Source: Paenibacillus methanolicus (GTDB lineage Bacteria; Bacillota; Bacilli; Paenibacillales; Paenibacillaceae). Taken from it: 64,000 nt of DNA. The stretch is from contig NZ_VNHS01000008.1 of assembly GCF_008124765.1 (NCBI RefSeq), forward strand, positions 1 through 64,000, written 5' to 3'. How positions within the stretch are numbered: position 1 is the stretch's first letter; every line of letters begins with the position of its first letter. Made by a program: the position numbers and the translations under genes. Positions 45,133-54,700 of this stretch are shown in pieces. The notes under the pieces were generated by a model. It made no database searches, had not been told where the DNA came from, and saw nothing but the letters and a program-made list of their open reading frames with translations.

Positions 45133-45837
45133 TCACATCTTCCGTCTGTCCCGCGCCGCCTGGACGAACCCACGGATAAGCGGATGCGACGCTCCCTTGA
45201 GCGCCGAGCGCTCCGGCTGGAACAGCATGCCGATCATGAACGGGTGAGACGGAAGCTCCATGATCCGTGTCGTTCCATCCGTATCGACGCCCGCGATGCG
45301 CAATCCCGCCGCCTCCAGCCGTTCATTATAGGCCGGATCCGGTCCGTAATTGCACGTGCCGTATTGTTCGACCGTCTCCTGCGCGCCATAGATAGCGGCC
45401 GTCCGCGATCCCGGCGTCAGGCGGAACGCGTTCGTCTGCTCGCTGACGAAGCAAGTTAGCGGCGCGACGAGGACGACCGAAGCCTCCGGATTAATCTCCG
45501 CATGATCCGCGTCTGCCAGGCCCGCGACGTTCCGGGCGAATTCGATGATCATATGCTGGAATCCGCCGCACGTGCCCAGGAACGGGACTCCACGCTCCCG
45601 CGCGTATCGGATGCCGTTCAGCGCGCCGTTCATACTCCGATACGGGCTAGCGGGTACGCACCACAAACCGTCATAGCGCGCGAGCTTGTCTTCTGCCGCC
45701 TCGTCCAAGCGCGGCGTCGATATCCACTCGGATTCCGCTTCCGCGCCGATCGCCTCGGCCGCCAACCGAATGGCTTCCGGTATGGCGCGGTGCGCTACGA
45801 CCTCTTCGTTATAATCGCCGATCAACCCGATTCTCAT
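45133..45837 (-). CDS. CTP synthase-like class I glutamine amidotransferase domain protein
   Basis: A 234-residue stand-alone amidotransferase domain related to the C-terminal part of CTP synthase. It has IGLIGDYNEEVVAHRAIPEA, the nucleophile elbow FLGTCGGFQHMIIEFARNV (Cys in GTCGG), and a C-terminal SHPFMIGMLFQPERSAL with the catalytic His and Glu. No synthetase domain is fused or adjacent, so the glutaminase partner is unknown. ATG 45837 is used; GGAG lies 11 bases upstream. It appears monocistronic. Confidence 0.85.
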   Translation of the reverse strand: MRIGLIGDYNEEVVAHRAIPEAIRLAAEAIGAEAESEWISTPRLDEAAEDKLARYDGLWCVPASPYRSMNGALNGIRYARERGVPFLGTCGGFQHMIIEFARNVAGLADADHAEINPEASVVLVAPLTCFVSEQTNAFRLTPGSRTAAIYGAQETVEQYGTCNYGPDPAYNERLEAAGLRIAGVDTDGTTRIMELPSHPFMIGMLFQPERSALKGASHPLIRGFVQAARDRRKM

Positions 45838-45925
45838 CGTTCTACCCGCTCCTCTCGATCGTTTGTCCGTCATTCAATAATTGCCATAAAGTAGTAGTAT
45901 AGCGACCGAGGAATCCGGGCGTCAA

Positions 45926-45955
45926 TAAAAAAATCCTCCTAGGACAAGGAGGATT
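45926..45955 (-). terminator. Terminator of the lipoprotein gene
   Basis: AATCCTCCT and AGGAGGATT form a 9-bp stem, and the minus-strand copy ends in TTTTTTT. The stem includes the last codons of the lipoprotein gene. Confidence 0.85.
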
Positions 45956-46418
45956 CGATCCATTCACGCAGACTGCCGCTGTCTCGCTTGGACATCCTAC
46001 CGTATAAACCGCGTCCTTCGACCACGATTTCGTAGGTTCGTCCATCGGGCGACAACCAGAGCGCGAACGTCTCCCGAACGCCGGCGTCCATGTTCGTGCC
46101 GACGATCTTCATATCCGGCGGCCGCGACATCGAGACTTCCGCGTTCTCCCATGCGACAGCCCCCATCCACGCCATGAACCGCTGCACCTTGCCAGCATCT
46201 GTCGTATCGGCAACGACCGGATACCGGCTGGGATGTTCGCGGTCCGGCTTGCCCAGCTCCAGCTTATTGATCGCGCTTGCATTCGTTCCGGCTAAATTCG
46301 CGGCGGCCGCGATCGCGTCTTGCGAGGGCGAATCCGGATGCGCCGGAACGCCGTCGCCGCATCCTATTAAGCTCGCGCCTAGAAGCATTAACATGCAAGC
46401 GCCCTTGATCTTCATCAT
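45939..46418 (-). CDS. Predicted lipoprotein of unknown function
   Basis: A 159-residue protein with a lipoprotein signal: basic start, hydrophobic ACMLMLLGASLIGCGDG with the lipobox LIGC. The mature part contains LELGKPDREHPSRYPVVADT and FALWLSPDGRTYEIVVEGRG. I do not recognise the family. AGGAGG lies 6 bases before ATG 46418. It is not clearly co-transcribed with either neighbour. Confidence 0.75.
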   Translation of the reverse strand: MMKIKGACMLMLLGASLIGCGDGVPAHPDSPSQDAIAAAANLAGTNASAINKLELGKPDREHPSRYPVVADTTDAGKVQRFMAWMGAVAWENAEVSMSRPPDMKIVGTNMDAGVRETFALWLSPDGRTYEIVVEGRGLYGRMSKRDSGSLREWIESSLS

Positions 46419-46530
46419 CCGCAACCTCCTCTCTTATCCCCCTCAATGGATGATAAATGCGCTATTAGAATGGACGTCCGTGCATCCGTAAAAGTTACCG
46501 CCCTTGCGAATTTCGCGCCGCAAACGAACG

Positions 46531-46575
46531 AAGGCCGCCTCTCTCTCCTGAGTAACTCATGGGGGAGGCAGCCTT
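46531..46575 (-). terminator. Hairpin after the chemotaxis-type operon
   Basis: AAGGCCGCCTC and GAGGCAGCCTT pair with one mismatch around a ~22-nt loop, downstream of the CheX-like gene. The T-run is weak. Confidence 0.55.
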
Positions 46576-46609
46576 GCTTCGGCTATTCTCTGCATGCCCG
46601 GTCCGATGC

Positions 46610-47491
46610 TCAATCCACGGAAAGGACCAGTTCGAACGAAACATCGGACAAATATACGGTAATGAGCAGCCCCGACTTAATGGGCGGCAGCGATGCGTCT
46701 CGGCTAATTTCCTGCGGAGACAGCTCTAGCTCCACCCCGTGGTTGGACATGGTGACCAAGAACAGCCCGTTATGCAGATTCAAAAACTCGCCGACGGACG
46801 CTTCGGCCATCTCGTCCGGGGCCGCGATGTTCTCCTCCGCATACGCGGAGGCCAGCCGCAGGAACGCCTGCTCGTTCATCGAGAACCCGGTCGTCAGCTT
46901 CGCTTGACCCGAGATTCGCTGCAACACCAACCAGTCGCAATGGTAGTCCCGCGGGATCGCGTTCACCTCCATGAACAGCTGGCCGTCGATGAAGCGGATC
47001 ATGTTCTTGGCCAGCAGCGACAAATACTGCTGGTACCACTCGTTGTCCTTCGTCTGGTCCAACTTGAGGAGCGTCGAGACGAGCACGTCGATATCGCCGT
47101 TCTTGATCGCTTCGAACTGCTCGTCGGAGAGGTAATTCTCGCGCTTGTACTGCTCCAGCGCCTCCTGGAATTGTTCGAGCGTCAGCGTCCCCTGATCGAT
47201 CAACGCCTGCCCGAGCACGAGATGGCTTTCCTTCTGCGCGGATAATAGCTCGCCAAGCTGCTCTTCGGTCAATAGCCCTTTATCGATCGCGATTTCGCCG
47301 AAACGCTTGTCCATCGTGGCCTGGAGCTGGTTGATATCGTCCGCCTGCGCCGCGCTCATGTACCCGGCGTTGACCGACAGCACCCCCAGTTTGACCCGCG
47401 TGGACTGCAGTTGATCGAGCGCTTCGTGAAGCTGCGGCAAGGAGACCAGGTTCCTGTTCAACAGATAATGGCCGAAATATTGGGTAAACAT
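46610..47491 (-). CDS. MshEN-like/CheX-like two-part protein of a chemotaxis-type operon
   Basis: A 293-residue protein. Residues ~1-130 carry repeats like those of MshEN domains (LGVLSVNAGYMSAAQADDIN, FGEIAIDKGLLTEEQLGELL, LGQALIDQGTLTLEQFQEAL), which in some proteins bind c-di-GMP. The second half resembles CheX/CheC phosphatases, with SVGEFLNLHNGLFLVTMSNH containing the E-x2-N pair that attacks CheY-phosphate. ATG 47491 begins two bases before the stop of the CheY gene, behind GGGGGAG. It probably dephosphorylates or binds that CheY. The link to c-di-GMP is inference. Confidence 0.7.
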   Translation of the reverse strand: MFTQYFGHYLLNRNLVSLPQLHEALDQLQSTRVKLGVLSVNAGYMSAAQADDINQLQATMDKRFGEIAIDKGLLTEEQLGELLSAQKESHLVLGQALIDQGTLTLEQFQEALEQYKRENYLSDEQFEAIKNGDIDVLVSTLLKLDQTKDNEWYQQYLSLLAKNMIRFIDGQLFMEVNAIPRDYHCDWLVLQRISGQAKLTTGFSMNEQAFLRLASAYAEENIAAPDEMAEASVGEFLNLHNGLFLVTMSNHGVELELSPQEISRDASLPPIKSGLLITVYLSDVSFELVLSVD

Positions 47492-47492
47492 G

Positions 47493-47873
47493 CTAGCTCT
47501 CCCCCCTGTTCGTCGCCTTCTCCATGACGCGCTTGATCGCCTCGGCCGATAGCGGTTTCTGCACGAAATCATAGGCCCCGAGCTTAATCGCTTCCTTTAA
47601 ATTGGTTTGCGTGCCGACCGAAGACGCCATGATGACTTTCGTCTCCGGCAGTTCTTCGCGGATTTCCCGGAGCGCTTCAATGCCCGTCTTAACCGGCATG
47701 ACGATATCCATGAAGACGACCTCGGGACGATGCTCCTGGGCGATCGCCACGGCCTGCTCCCCGTCCAACGCTTCATGAATGCGCTCGTAGCCGAGGTCCT
47801 CCAGCATTTCGCGAAGCTTCTTGCGTATCAGTACGGAATCGTCGCAAATGACGATGGTCACATCCTGGTTCAT
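47493..47873 (-). CDS. CheY-like single-domain response regulator
   Basis: A 126-residue receiver with the acidic pair D11/D12 (VICDDSVLIRKKLREML), the phosphoacceptor D56 in VVFMDIVMPVKTG, Ser in IMASSVG and Lys in FVQKPLS. There is no output domain, so it should act through protein contacts like CheY. It is transcribed between the PAS-MCP gene (119 bases upstream) and the CheX-like gene (stop and start nearly overlap). Confidence 0.9.
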   Translation of the reverse strand: MNQDVTIVICDDSVLIRKKLREMLEDLGYERIHEALDGEQAVAIAQEHRPEVVFMDIVMPVKTGIEALREIREELPETKVIMASSVGTQTNLKEAIKLGAYDFVQKPLSAEAIKRVMEKATNRGES

Positions 47874-47991
47874 CTTGCCGCTCCCCTTTGCTTCCTAGAT
47901 CTGCTTCGTGATCAAATTGCCGCTTTTTCGAACAACCTCTTATTGCGCACTGCCATAGTTTGCTTCAATTGACTTCCTTTCCATTCACGGA

Positions 47992-48915
47992 CTACAGCAA
48001 GCGGATGAACGCCTTGCCTTGCTCATCCAGGTTGCGCGCCGCCTCTCCGATGCTCTCGAAATCGTCGAGCGCTTGCCGGATGCGCCCTTGGCTGTCCGCG
48101 ACCGCTTCCTCCGTTCTGCGCGAGCCGGCCCCGATCTTGACGACGGAAGCCGAGATTTCTTCCACGTTCTGATGCACTTCCTGCGCGGCATCCTGCACCT
48201 GCTTCGCCAACGAACGAACCTCGCCCGCCACGATCGCGAAGCCGCGGCCGTATTCCCCGGCGTGCGCCGCTTCGATGGCGGCATTCAGCGCCAACATATT
48301 GGTCTGGGTGGCGAAATCCCGAATCGTCTGCACGATGCTCCGGATCGCGTTCGCCTGCTTCTGCAGCGATTGCACGAGCTCGGCGTTATCCGACGCCTCC
48401 GCGGCGATTCGGTCGACCGCCGTCACAAGATCGCGATTGCGCGTCATGCCGTCCTCCGCCCGGGCGCGTAGTGCCTCCGACAGTTGACGCAGCTGCGTGG
48501 TCACGCCGGAAGCGTTGTTCTCCTGCCGAACCGTGACGTCCGTGGCGACTTTAATGACCGCTTGCACGCGCCCGCCTTGAAACACGGGCATATAAGCGGC
48601 TTCGAGCCATATGACCCGCCCGTCTTTGGTTACGCGTTGAATTTTCTCTTGAATTTTCTTCCCTTGGCGAAGCTGGTTCCACATCTCCGCATATTCCCGG
48701 CTCTCCGCGAATTCCCGCGTGCAGAACTTCTTATGCGACATGCCGGTCAGCTCGCTCGCCCGATATCCGACCGCCCCGGCGAATTTCTCGTTGGCCCATA
48801 ATACGGTTCCTTGCAGATCAAATTCGATCATGGCCAGCGATTGCTCCAGTGCGGCCAATACCGAGCCTTGTTCGAGCACCTGCGTGCTAACTCCTGCTTT
48901 AAGCGAATCGGCCAT
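47992..48915 (-). CDS. Soluble PAS-domain methyl-accepting chemotaxis-type signalling protein
   Basis: A 307-residue cytoplasmic protein: an N-terminal PAS domain (about 15-130, [20 protein letters not shown] and [15 protein letters not shown]) followed by a short MCP signalling domain with the hairpin-tip sequence [20 protein letters not shown] and [20 protein letters not shown]. No membrane span or HAMP is present. PAS probably senses redox, a ligand or light through a cofactor. ATG 48915 has AGGAGG 6 bases upstream. No CheA or CheW gene is nearby, so it must use a kinase encoded elsewhere. Confidence 0.88.
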   Translation of the reverse strand: MADSLKAGVSTQVLEQGSVLAALEQSLAMIEFDLQGTVLWANEKFAGAVGYRASELTGMSHKKFCTREFAESREYAEMWNQLRQGKKIQEKIQRVTKDGRVIWLEAAYMPVFQGGRVQAVIKVATDVTVRQENNASGVTTQLRQLSEALRARAEDGMTRNRDLVTAVDRIAAEASDNAELVQSLQKQANAIRSIVQTIRDFATQTNMLALNAAIEAAHAGEYGRGFAIVAGEVRSLAKQVQDAAQEVHQNVEEISASVVKIGAGSRRTEEAVADSQGRIRQALDDFESIGEAARNLDEQGKAFIRLL

Positions 48916-49070
48916 CATTATCCTCCTTGTCCGTCCCAATTCCATTATTATTCATCAAGACCAAGCGAATAATTCCATTCCGCCACAGGAGAACGCGCGG
49001 CGGCATCTCGCGCGGATGCCGTGGGGCGACGAGCCTAAACTTCCGGGATGGGATACTTGGCGAAATACGC

Positions 49071-49110
49071 AAAAAGGGCAAGCCGTCGAGTGAATCGACA
49101 GCTTGCCTTT
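49071..49110 (-). terminator. Terminator of the NRPS/PKS biosynthetic operon
   Basis: GGGCAAGCcGTCGA pairs with TCGACaGCTTGCC. The minus-strand copy ends CCCTTTTT, just after the last biosynthetic gene, fixing the 3' boundary of the operon. Confidence 0.85.
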
Positions 49111-49134
49111 GTCTATCTTTGGTTTACACAACCA

Positions 49135-50220
49135 TCAAGCCTGCGCAGCCGCATACCGGCGAAGATCCGCCAGCAGCTGCATGCACGCTTCGCGTTCGGA
49201 CGCCTTCATTGCGGCGAGCAATGCGATGATTTTCGTCAGCGCCGCGTTGTTTCGGCTGAAGAAGAACTTCAGCAACATATTGCGCATTTTGAACGTCTCC
49301 TGCTCCAGCCTTCGGAACGTATCCAAGTAGGGAACCTCTTGCGCCACGATGCCCAGCTGCTGCAAGTAGCCGATGCGGACGAGCATCATTTTTTTGTGTT
49401 CCCACAGATTATGCATTTGACGAACATCGAGATTGATCCGGTCCTCGATAAGCAGCCCGTAATACTCGCCAAGCGCGTCGTAGACGTCCATCCCCCATCG
49501 GCCCGGCTCCGCATTGCGGTACAACCGCAGACGATCGCTGGAGTTGCGCGCGTTCACGTAGTCGTCCAGCATATCGGCCATCAGCGCCACGTCCAAGTCG
49601 TACTTGCCGATCTTGAAGTCATACTTGTAGGCCGCGTACTCTTCGGGCGCCACTTTCCGGCAGACCGAGATCGCGTTCTGGCGCGTATCCGCTTGGTAAG
49701 CCGTATCGAATACATCGAATTCGAGCTCGCGCAGCGTGAACTGCCGATTCCGGTCGAAGACGGCGTAGTGGTAGACCCTTCTAGCCCGATCGTACCCGTA
49801 GATGAAAATATCGTGCGTAAAATGATGTTCGCCGTATGCCAGCGTGAACGGAATATAGTATTCGTCGACGTAAGAGAAGAAGTAGAACCCGCCGTCGATC
49901 TGACGCTGGATGTAGTCGTGAACGCTAATATTGAACCGTTTCAATTCGGCTTTGTCCGTCTGGCGATACTCCAGCCAAGGCACGTTGCCGAAGATAATGA
50001 GCAGATCGGGATAGAAATCCAGCCGATATTCGTTCAAGTCGATGTAATGCTGGGAAATGTACATTTGCATGTAATTGGTATGAATCCAAGGCTGACATTC
50101 TTCGTAATTCTGCAAAATCCCGAGCACGAACGCATGCCCGAGAAAGCCGTACACGTCCGGCTGGGTGAACGGCAGCACGCGCCGCTCGAGCGACTGCGCC
50201 GTTTCGACTGGCTGCGTCAT
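49135..50220 (-). CDS. BtrH-like (C39-fold) stand-alone protein, last gene of the biosynthetic operon
   Basis: A 361-residue protein with no confident named family. Its centre reads FYFFSYVDEYYIPFTLAYGE and THDIFIYGYDRARRVYHYAV, which parallels the BtrH-like tail of the KS-ACP synthase (VVVWVDSYYESIRKD and DHTLLVYGYDEEQELFHIVE). H136 aligns with H904 of that protein. The nucleophile Cys is not conserved in place (NYMQMYI against SCLYNSM), though C42 lies nearby, so it may be inactive, use another residue, or act as a partner. The C-terminal ~150 residues are helical. AGAGGGG precedes the ATG, 30 bases after the radical SAM gene. A terminator follows. Confidence 0.6.
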   Translation of the reverse strand: MTQPVETAQSLERRVLPFTQPDVYGFLGHAFVLGILQNYEECQPWIHTNYMQMYISQHYIDLNEYRLDFYPDLLIIFGNVPWLEYRQTDKAELKRFNISVHDYIQRQIDGGFYFFSYVDEYYIPFTLAYGEHHFTHDIFIYGYDRARRVYHYAVFDRNRQFTLRELEFDVFDTAYQADTRQNAISVCRKVAPEEYAAYKYDFKIGKYDLDVALMADMLDDYVNARNSSDRLRLYRNAEPGRWGMDVYDALGEYYGLLIEDRINLDVRQMHNLWEHKKMMLVRIGYLQQLGIVAQEVPYLDTFRRLEQETFKMRNMLLKFFFSRNNAALTKIIALLAAMKASEREACMQLLADLRRYAAAQA

Positions 50221-50250
50221 GGGCTTCCCCTCTCTGAACTTATCGTGAGA

Positions 50251-51393
50251 TTAGAACGACTCCGCGTCGGCGAACATGCGCGTGCACCGGTTGCACATCA
50301 GCAGATTATCGTCGCGCAGGTAATCCCGGAACGCCGTTGCGCGCTCGCCCTCCCACATGTCCTGGAACGAATTCTCGTAGATGTTGCCGTACTTATAATC
50401 AGGCAAGTCCACGCAAGGATAGACGTCGCCCGTCCGGCGGATGACCATCTCGTGCCAAGGAGCTACGCATTTGGAACGCTCGAATACGTTCTCGATGTCG
50501 GTGAAGTAGTCGTGAATATCGACGAAATGAGACGTGTCGATGCCTTCTTCGGCCCACAGTTCCTCAAGATCGCGCTTCAACTCGAGCGTATCGATCCCGA
50601 TGTCCTCTTCTACGAAGCCCTGCCAAGCCGGGGATACGTCGCAATTCAAATGCTCCTTCATCTGGTCGGCGTAAGCTTGACCTCGCTCCGGCGTCGTGAA
50701 GAGCAGCGGCGCCAGGTTGACCGACAGGTCGCGACGCTTCATCCATGGATTGCGGGAGTCATGGAGGACGACCGACTCGGACGGGAACCGTTCGCGCAGC
50801 GCGCGCATGAAATCCTTCACGGACTTGTAGTTGTACTTGGAGAGCACCATCGTAATATTGATGAACGGGAACATTTTTTTGCGGCGGCGTTTCTCCTGGA
50901 TAAGCGCGTCGATGTTCTCGCAGATCGTCTTGAAGCTGCCTTTGCCCCGGATCGAATCATGGAACTCTTCGGGACCGTCGATGGAAATATTGAGCGCGAC
51001 GATATTCTCCATAATGAATTCGACGCGATTCTTAATTAGCGATCCGTTCGTAAGGAGATAGACGTTCGCCTTGCGGCTGCGCAGATAAGTGACTAGCTCG
51101 GTAAAATGCTTATATAGCATCGGCTCTCCGCCGGTAATGATGACGCCGAGATTCTTGTTGTTCTCGGTCACTTCGCCCAAAAACCGCTTCAGCACGTCGA
51201 TATCGAGCTGTTCGCGGATCGCGCGCTGCGGCTCCTTGAGCGCCCATCCCGTCTCGCCCCAAATGTGGCAGAAGCTGCAACGGTAATTGCACAATTCGGA
51301 GGGGAACAAGGTGAGCTGCTTGATTTGCGGCTTCAGCTGACGGACGTGCTCCACGAGCGCGGTCCCGCCTAATCGTCCTGCTTTCGTTAGCAT
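50251..51393 (-). CDS. Radical SAM/SPASM-type enzyme in the NRPS/PKS operon
   Basis: A 380-residue radical SAM protein. The 4Fe-4S motif is C35-x3-C39-x2-C42 (ELCNYRCSFCHIWG), and VIITGGEPMLYKHFTELVTY is the GGEP SAM-binding motif. The C-terminus has a SPASM/twitch-like Cys pattern: KCVAPWHEMVIRRTGDVYPC and LMCNRCTRMF. Such enzymes bind one or two auxiliary clusters and modify peptides or carrier-bound substrates. It lies between a free ACP gene (24 bases) and the BtrH-like gene (30 bases), suggesting work on an ACP-bound intermediate. The reaction is unknown. AGAGGG precedes the ATG. Confidence 0.88.
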   Translation of the reverse strand: MLTKAGRLGGTALVEHVRQLKPQIKQLTLFPSELCNYRCSFCHIWGETGWALKEPQRAIREQLDIDVLKRFLGEVTENNKNLGVIITGGEPMLYKHFTELVTYLRSRKANVYLLTNGSLIKNRVEFIMENIVALNISIDGPEEFHDSIRGKGSFKTICENIDALIQEKRRRKKMFPFINITMVLSKYNYKSVKDFMRALRERFPSESVVLHDSRNPWMKRRDLSVNLAPLLFTTPERGQAYADQMKEHLNCDVSPAWQGFVEEDIGIDTLELKRDLEELWAEEGIDTSHFVDIHDYFTDIENVFERSKCVAPWHEMVIRRTGDVYPCVDLPDYKYGNIYENSFQDMWEGERATAFRDYLRDDNLLMCNRCTRMFADAESF

Positions 51394-51417
51394 AGCGAAC
51401 CCTCTTTCTATCGGATC

Positions 51418-51684
51418 TTAGTAACCGGATTGTTGGACATAGTTCAAGATGCTGTTGACGCTGGAAAAATGGCGGAAGTCGAGATCGTCGTCGTTCCATG
51501 TCAGGCCGAACTCCATTTCGGCGGCGATGACGAGCTTGATGAAGGTTAGCGAATTGACGCCAAGCGCGGTCAAATCCGCGTCCGGGTCGAGATCGTCGAG
51601 CATGGACGGATCGTCCACGTTGTCCCGGAGCATCGTGATGATGCGCTCTCTTAGCTCCTCTTGTTCTTGAATTTCCGTCGTCAT
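51418..51684 (-). CDS. Free-standing acyl carrier protein
   Basis: An 88-residue ACP with the phosphopantetheine Ser at S45 in TALGVNSLTFIKLVIAAE, flanked by acidic helices. The motif is GVNS instead of the common GxDS, as in secondary-metabolism carriers. TAGGAGG precedes the ATG. It is 33 bases after the KS-ACP-BtrH synthase and 24 before the radical SAM gene. It may carry an extender or starter acyl group that the radical SAM protein modifies, or accept the chain before BtrH-type transfer (inference). Confidence 0.9.
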   Translation of the reverse strand: MTTEIQEQEELRERIITMLRDNVDDPSMLDDLDPDADLTALGVNSLTFIKLVIAAEMEFGLTWNDDDLDFRHFSSVNSILNYVQQSGY

Positions 51685-51717
51685 TATGAATTCCTCCTAT
51701 ACGGTCGTGTCCAACCT

Positions 51718-54700
51718 CTATACGGTCGTTTCAATAAGACATGTCTCCAAGCGGGCCAGCAGCAGATCGCGCAACTGCGTCTCGGCCTGGCACGCCGCAT
51801 CGACACGATCCGCGAGCTGCCGCATCGCCTCCGACTGATAGACGGGCAGGTAGAGATAGCGGACCAGCCCTTTGCGGACGGTATCCCACTGCTGCTGAAC
51901 GGTCCATGCAAGCGCGGCAAGCGGATCTTCGGGATTGAAGGCATGCGACAGCCGGTAATGCTCCACCTGCTTGGCTAGGATGATATCGTTCAATTGCTGC
52001 ACGAGATCCGCAAGCGCCGGCTTCAGCTTCTCCTCGTCCGTGACGAGGTGACGGAAGCATGCCGCGTATCGACGCAGCGACTTCATGCTCTCCGCCAACT
52101 TGCCTTGGTGCATCAGCTGGTTCAGCGCGAAGCGGGAGCGAGTCAGATCGATTAATTGTTCAGCTTCCGCCCTCGCCGCTGACGGTTGGCCTAGCTCGCT
52201 TCCGGCTTCTTTCGTCCGGCGCATCACGTAGTGCGTCACCTGATGCTCGCCGTTAAATAAATAGCGGTCCGCGAACCCTTCCGCCGCGGCAGCGAGTTCG
52301 GAGTATGGCAGCGTACGCGCGCGATAAGATAAATTTTCTCTTCGGTCGTGCTCGACGATATGGAACAGCTCCTGCTCCTCGTCATAGCCGTACACGAGCA
52401 GCGTATGATCGATATGCTGCTTCAAGTAAGCGTCCTTGCGGATCGATTCGTAATAGCTGTCCACCCATACGACGACCGGATGACCTTGGCCGATATGACG
52501 CCGAAGCGTATCGATGAGGTTCGCGCCGTCCGAATAAGGTTCGGCTGCCAGCCCCATGTCACGAAGCACGCCGGCCAGCGGCTGAACCGACTCATAGTCG
52601 ACTTCCAGCCGATGCCAGTCTACCGTCTCCGCCAACCGATAGAGAATCAGATCGTTCAGCAGAAAAGGGAGAATGCTGCCGCCGAACTTGCGAACGGCCG
52701 GGAACATCGAGTTGTACAGGCAGCTGCGGTAATAGAGGTCGTTGAACGGTTCGATGCCGGCGATGACTACGGTACTCGGACCTATCCCTTCCGGTTCGCT
52801 GAGAACCCGCTGCTCATCCGAAGGCTTCACGGCAATTAGCGTCTCGTCGGCCGCAATATGAGCGGCCGCTCGGCGCAGCGTCCGGTTCTCGTTCAGCGCG
52901 TCTGTCGGCAACGGCTTACCCCGCCGTTCCGCCTCGACTTCCAGTCGGATGGCGAGAATCGAATTGCCGCCAAGGTCGAAGAAGTCGTCGTCCAGGTGCA
53001 GCGTCTCGTGGCCGAGCAAGTCGGCCCATATGCCGGCGAGGAGCCGCTCCGCATCCGTATACGCGCCATCGTCCCTGCCGGTTAAGACGACCGAGGCAGA
53101 CGTCGGCAGCGTATCGGCCATCTTCGAATTAGACGTTGGACCGGCATGCGTCTCCGCCGTTTCAGGCGCAGAGGCGAGCCAGCATCTCGAACGCTGGAAC
53201 GGATAGCGCGGCACCCGCGCTTTGCGAATCGCTTCACTCCCATAAAGCAAGTCCCACTCCGGTTCGATACCTTGCACGAACTGCCTGGCCGCCTGATCGC
53301 AGGCGTCATCACGTTGCTTGTTTCGATCGGTAGATGGATCTTCGCCGACAGCCGCCGAAAGAGAGGGATCGCGCGAAGCTGCAACGTCCGGAGCAGGCGT
53401 GTCGCCGATCCGCTGTCGGGCCAATCGCCCGCTGCGATCTCCATAATAGATGCCTTCTTCTGGGTAACTCGTCACTCCCTGTTCCAGCAGCTTCTTCAGC
53501 TTGGCGCGCAGCTCATCCTTGCCGCGAGCCACGATGGATAAGCGCGTCCCGTGCCGTCCTCGCCCCGTGTTCGCCGTGTAGCATAGTTGACGAAGCGTCG
53601 CCGGATTACTCGGCAAGTCGGACACGTAACGCCCGATCAGCGCTTGGAGCGCGATCGGCCCTCTCGCCGATAGCGCCAGCAGCTCGGCCTCATCGGCCGC
53701 TTCCAACAGCTCGCCAGCCGGGGGGGCCGGAGCTTCCTCCAGCACCAGATGGCAGTTCGTGCCGCTGAACCCGAACGAGCTGACACCGCATCGCCTCGGT
53801 CCCTCGCTCGCCCATGGCTCCAGCTTGTCGCTCACATAGAGCGGCGACGACTCGAAGGCGATGTTGCGGTTCGGCATCGAGAAATGAAGCGTCGGCGGGA
53901 TCGCCTTGTACTTCAGCGCGGCGATTGCCTTCGCCATCCCTGCCGCGCCGGAAGCCGCATCGAGATGGCCGATGTTCGACTTGGCCGATCCGATCGCGCA
54001 GAATTGCCGGCGATCGGTATATCGCCTGAACGCTCGCGTCAAACCGTCCGCCTCGATCGGATCGCCCAGCCGGGTGCCGGTTCCGTGCGCTTCCACATAC
54101 GCGATCGTCGCCGGATCGACGTCGGCGTCCTTCCACGCCTGCGTCAACAACCGTTCCTGCGCGGCCGCGTTCGGGGCGGTGATGCCGGCAGAAGCGCCGT
54201 CGTTGTTCATCGCGCTGCCCTTGATGACCGCATGAATGGCATCGCCGTCGCGCAGCGCCCGATCGAGCGGCTTCAGGAGATAGACCGCCGTCCCTTCACT
54301 CCATACGGTGCCGTCCGCGCGGTCGTCGAACGTCCGGGTCACCCGGGCTGCCGATTCGATGCCGATCTCGAAGACCCCATCCACCGGCATGAGGCACAAC
54401 TTGACGCCGCCGGCGATCGCCATGTCGCACTCGCCGCCGCGAATGGCCATGCAAGCCAGATGAATGGCGACTAGCGACGAGGAGCATGCGGTGTCGACCA
54501 AGAACGCCGGTCCTTGCAAATCGAGCAGGTACGAGATGCGGCTGGCCATGATGGACGGCGTGTTGCCGATGCTCGCCGTTCCGATATCGGCCGGTTGATG
54601 TTTCGATATATATTGACCGTAGACCGGCCAATCGGCATAGCCGAGATACACGCCCGTCCGCGTGCCCTCGATCCGGCGTCCCCCGTAGCCAGCGTCTTCG

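Noticed and set aside
46531..46575. Hairpin considered as a riboswitch
   Set aside because: Lies at the 3' end of an operon and fits a simple terminator.
49048..51039. 663-codon plus-strand frame
   Set aside because: Antisense to the BtrH-like and radical SAM genes, which have strong motifs; no start signals.
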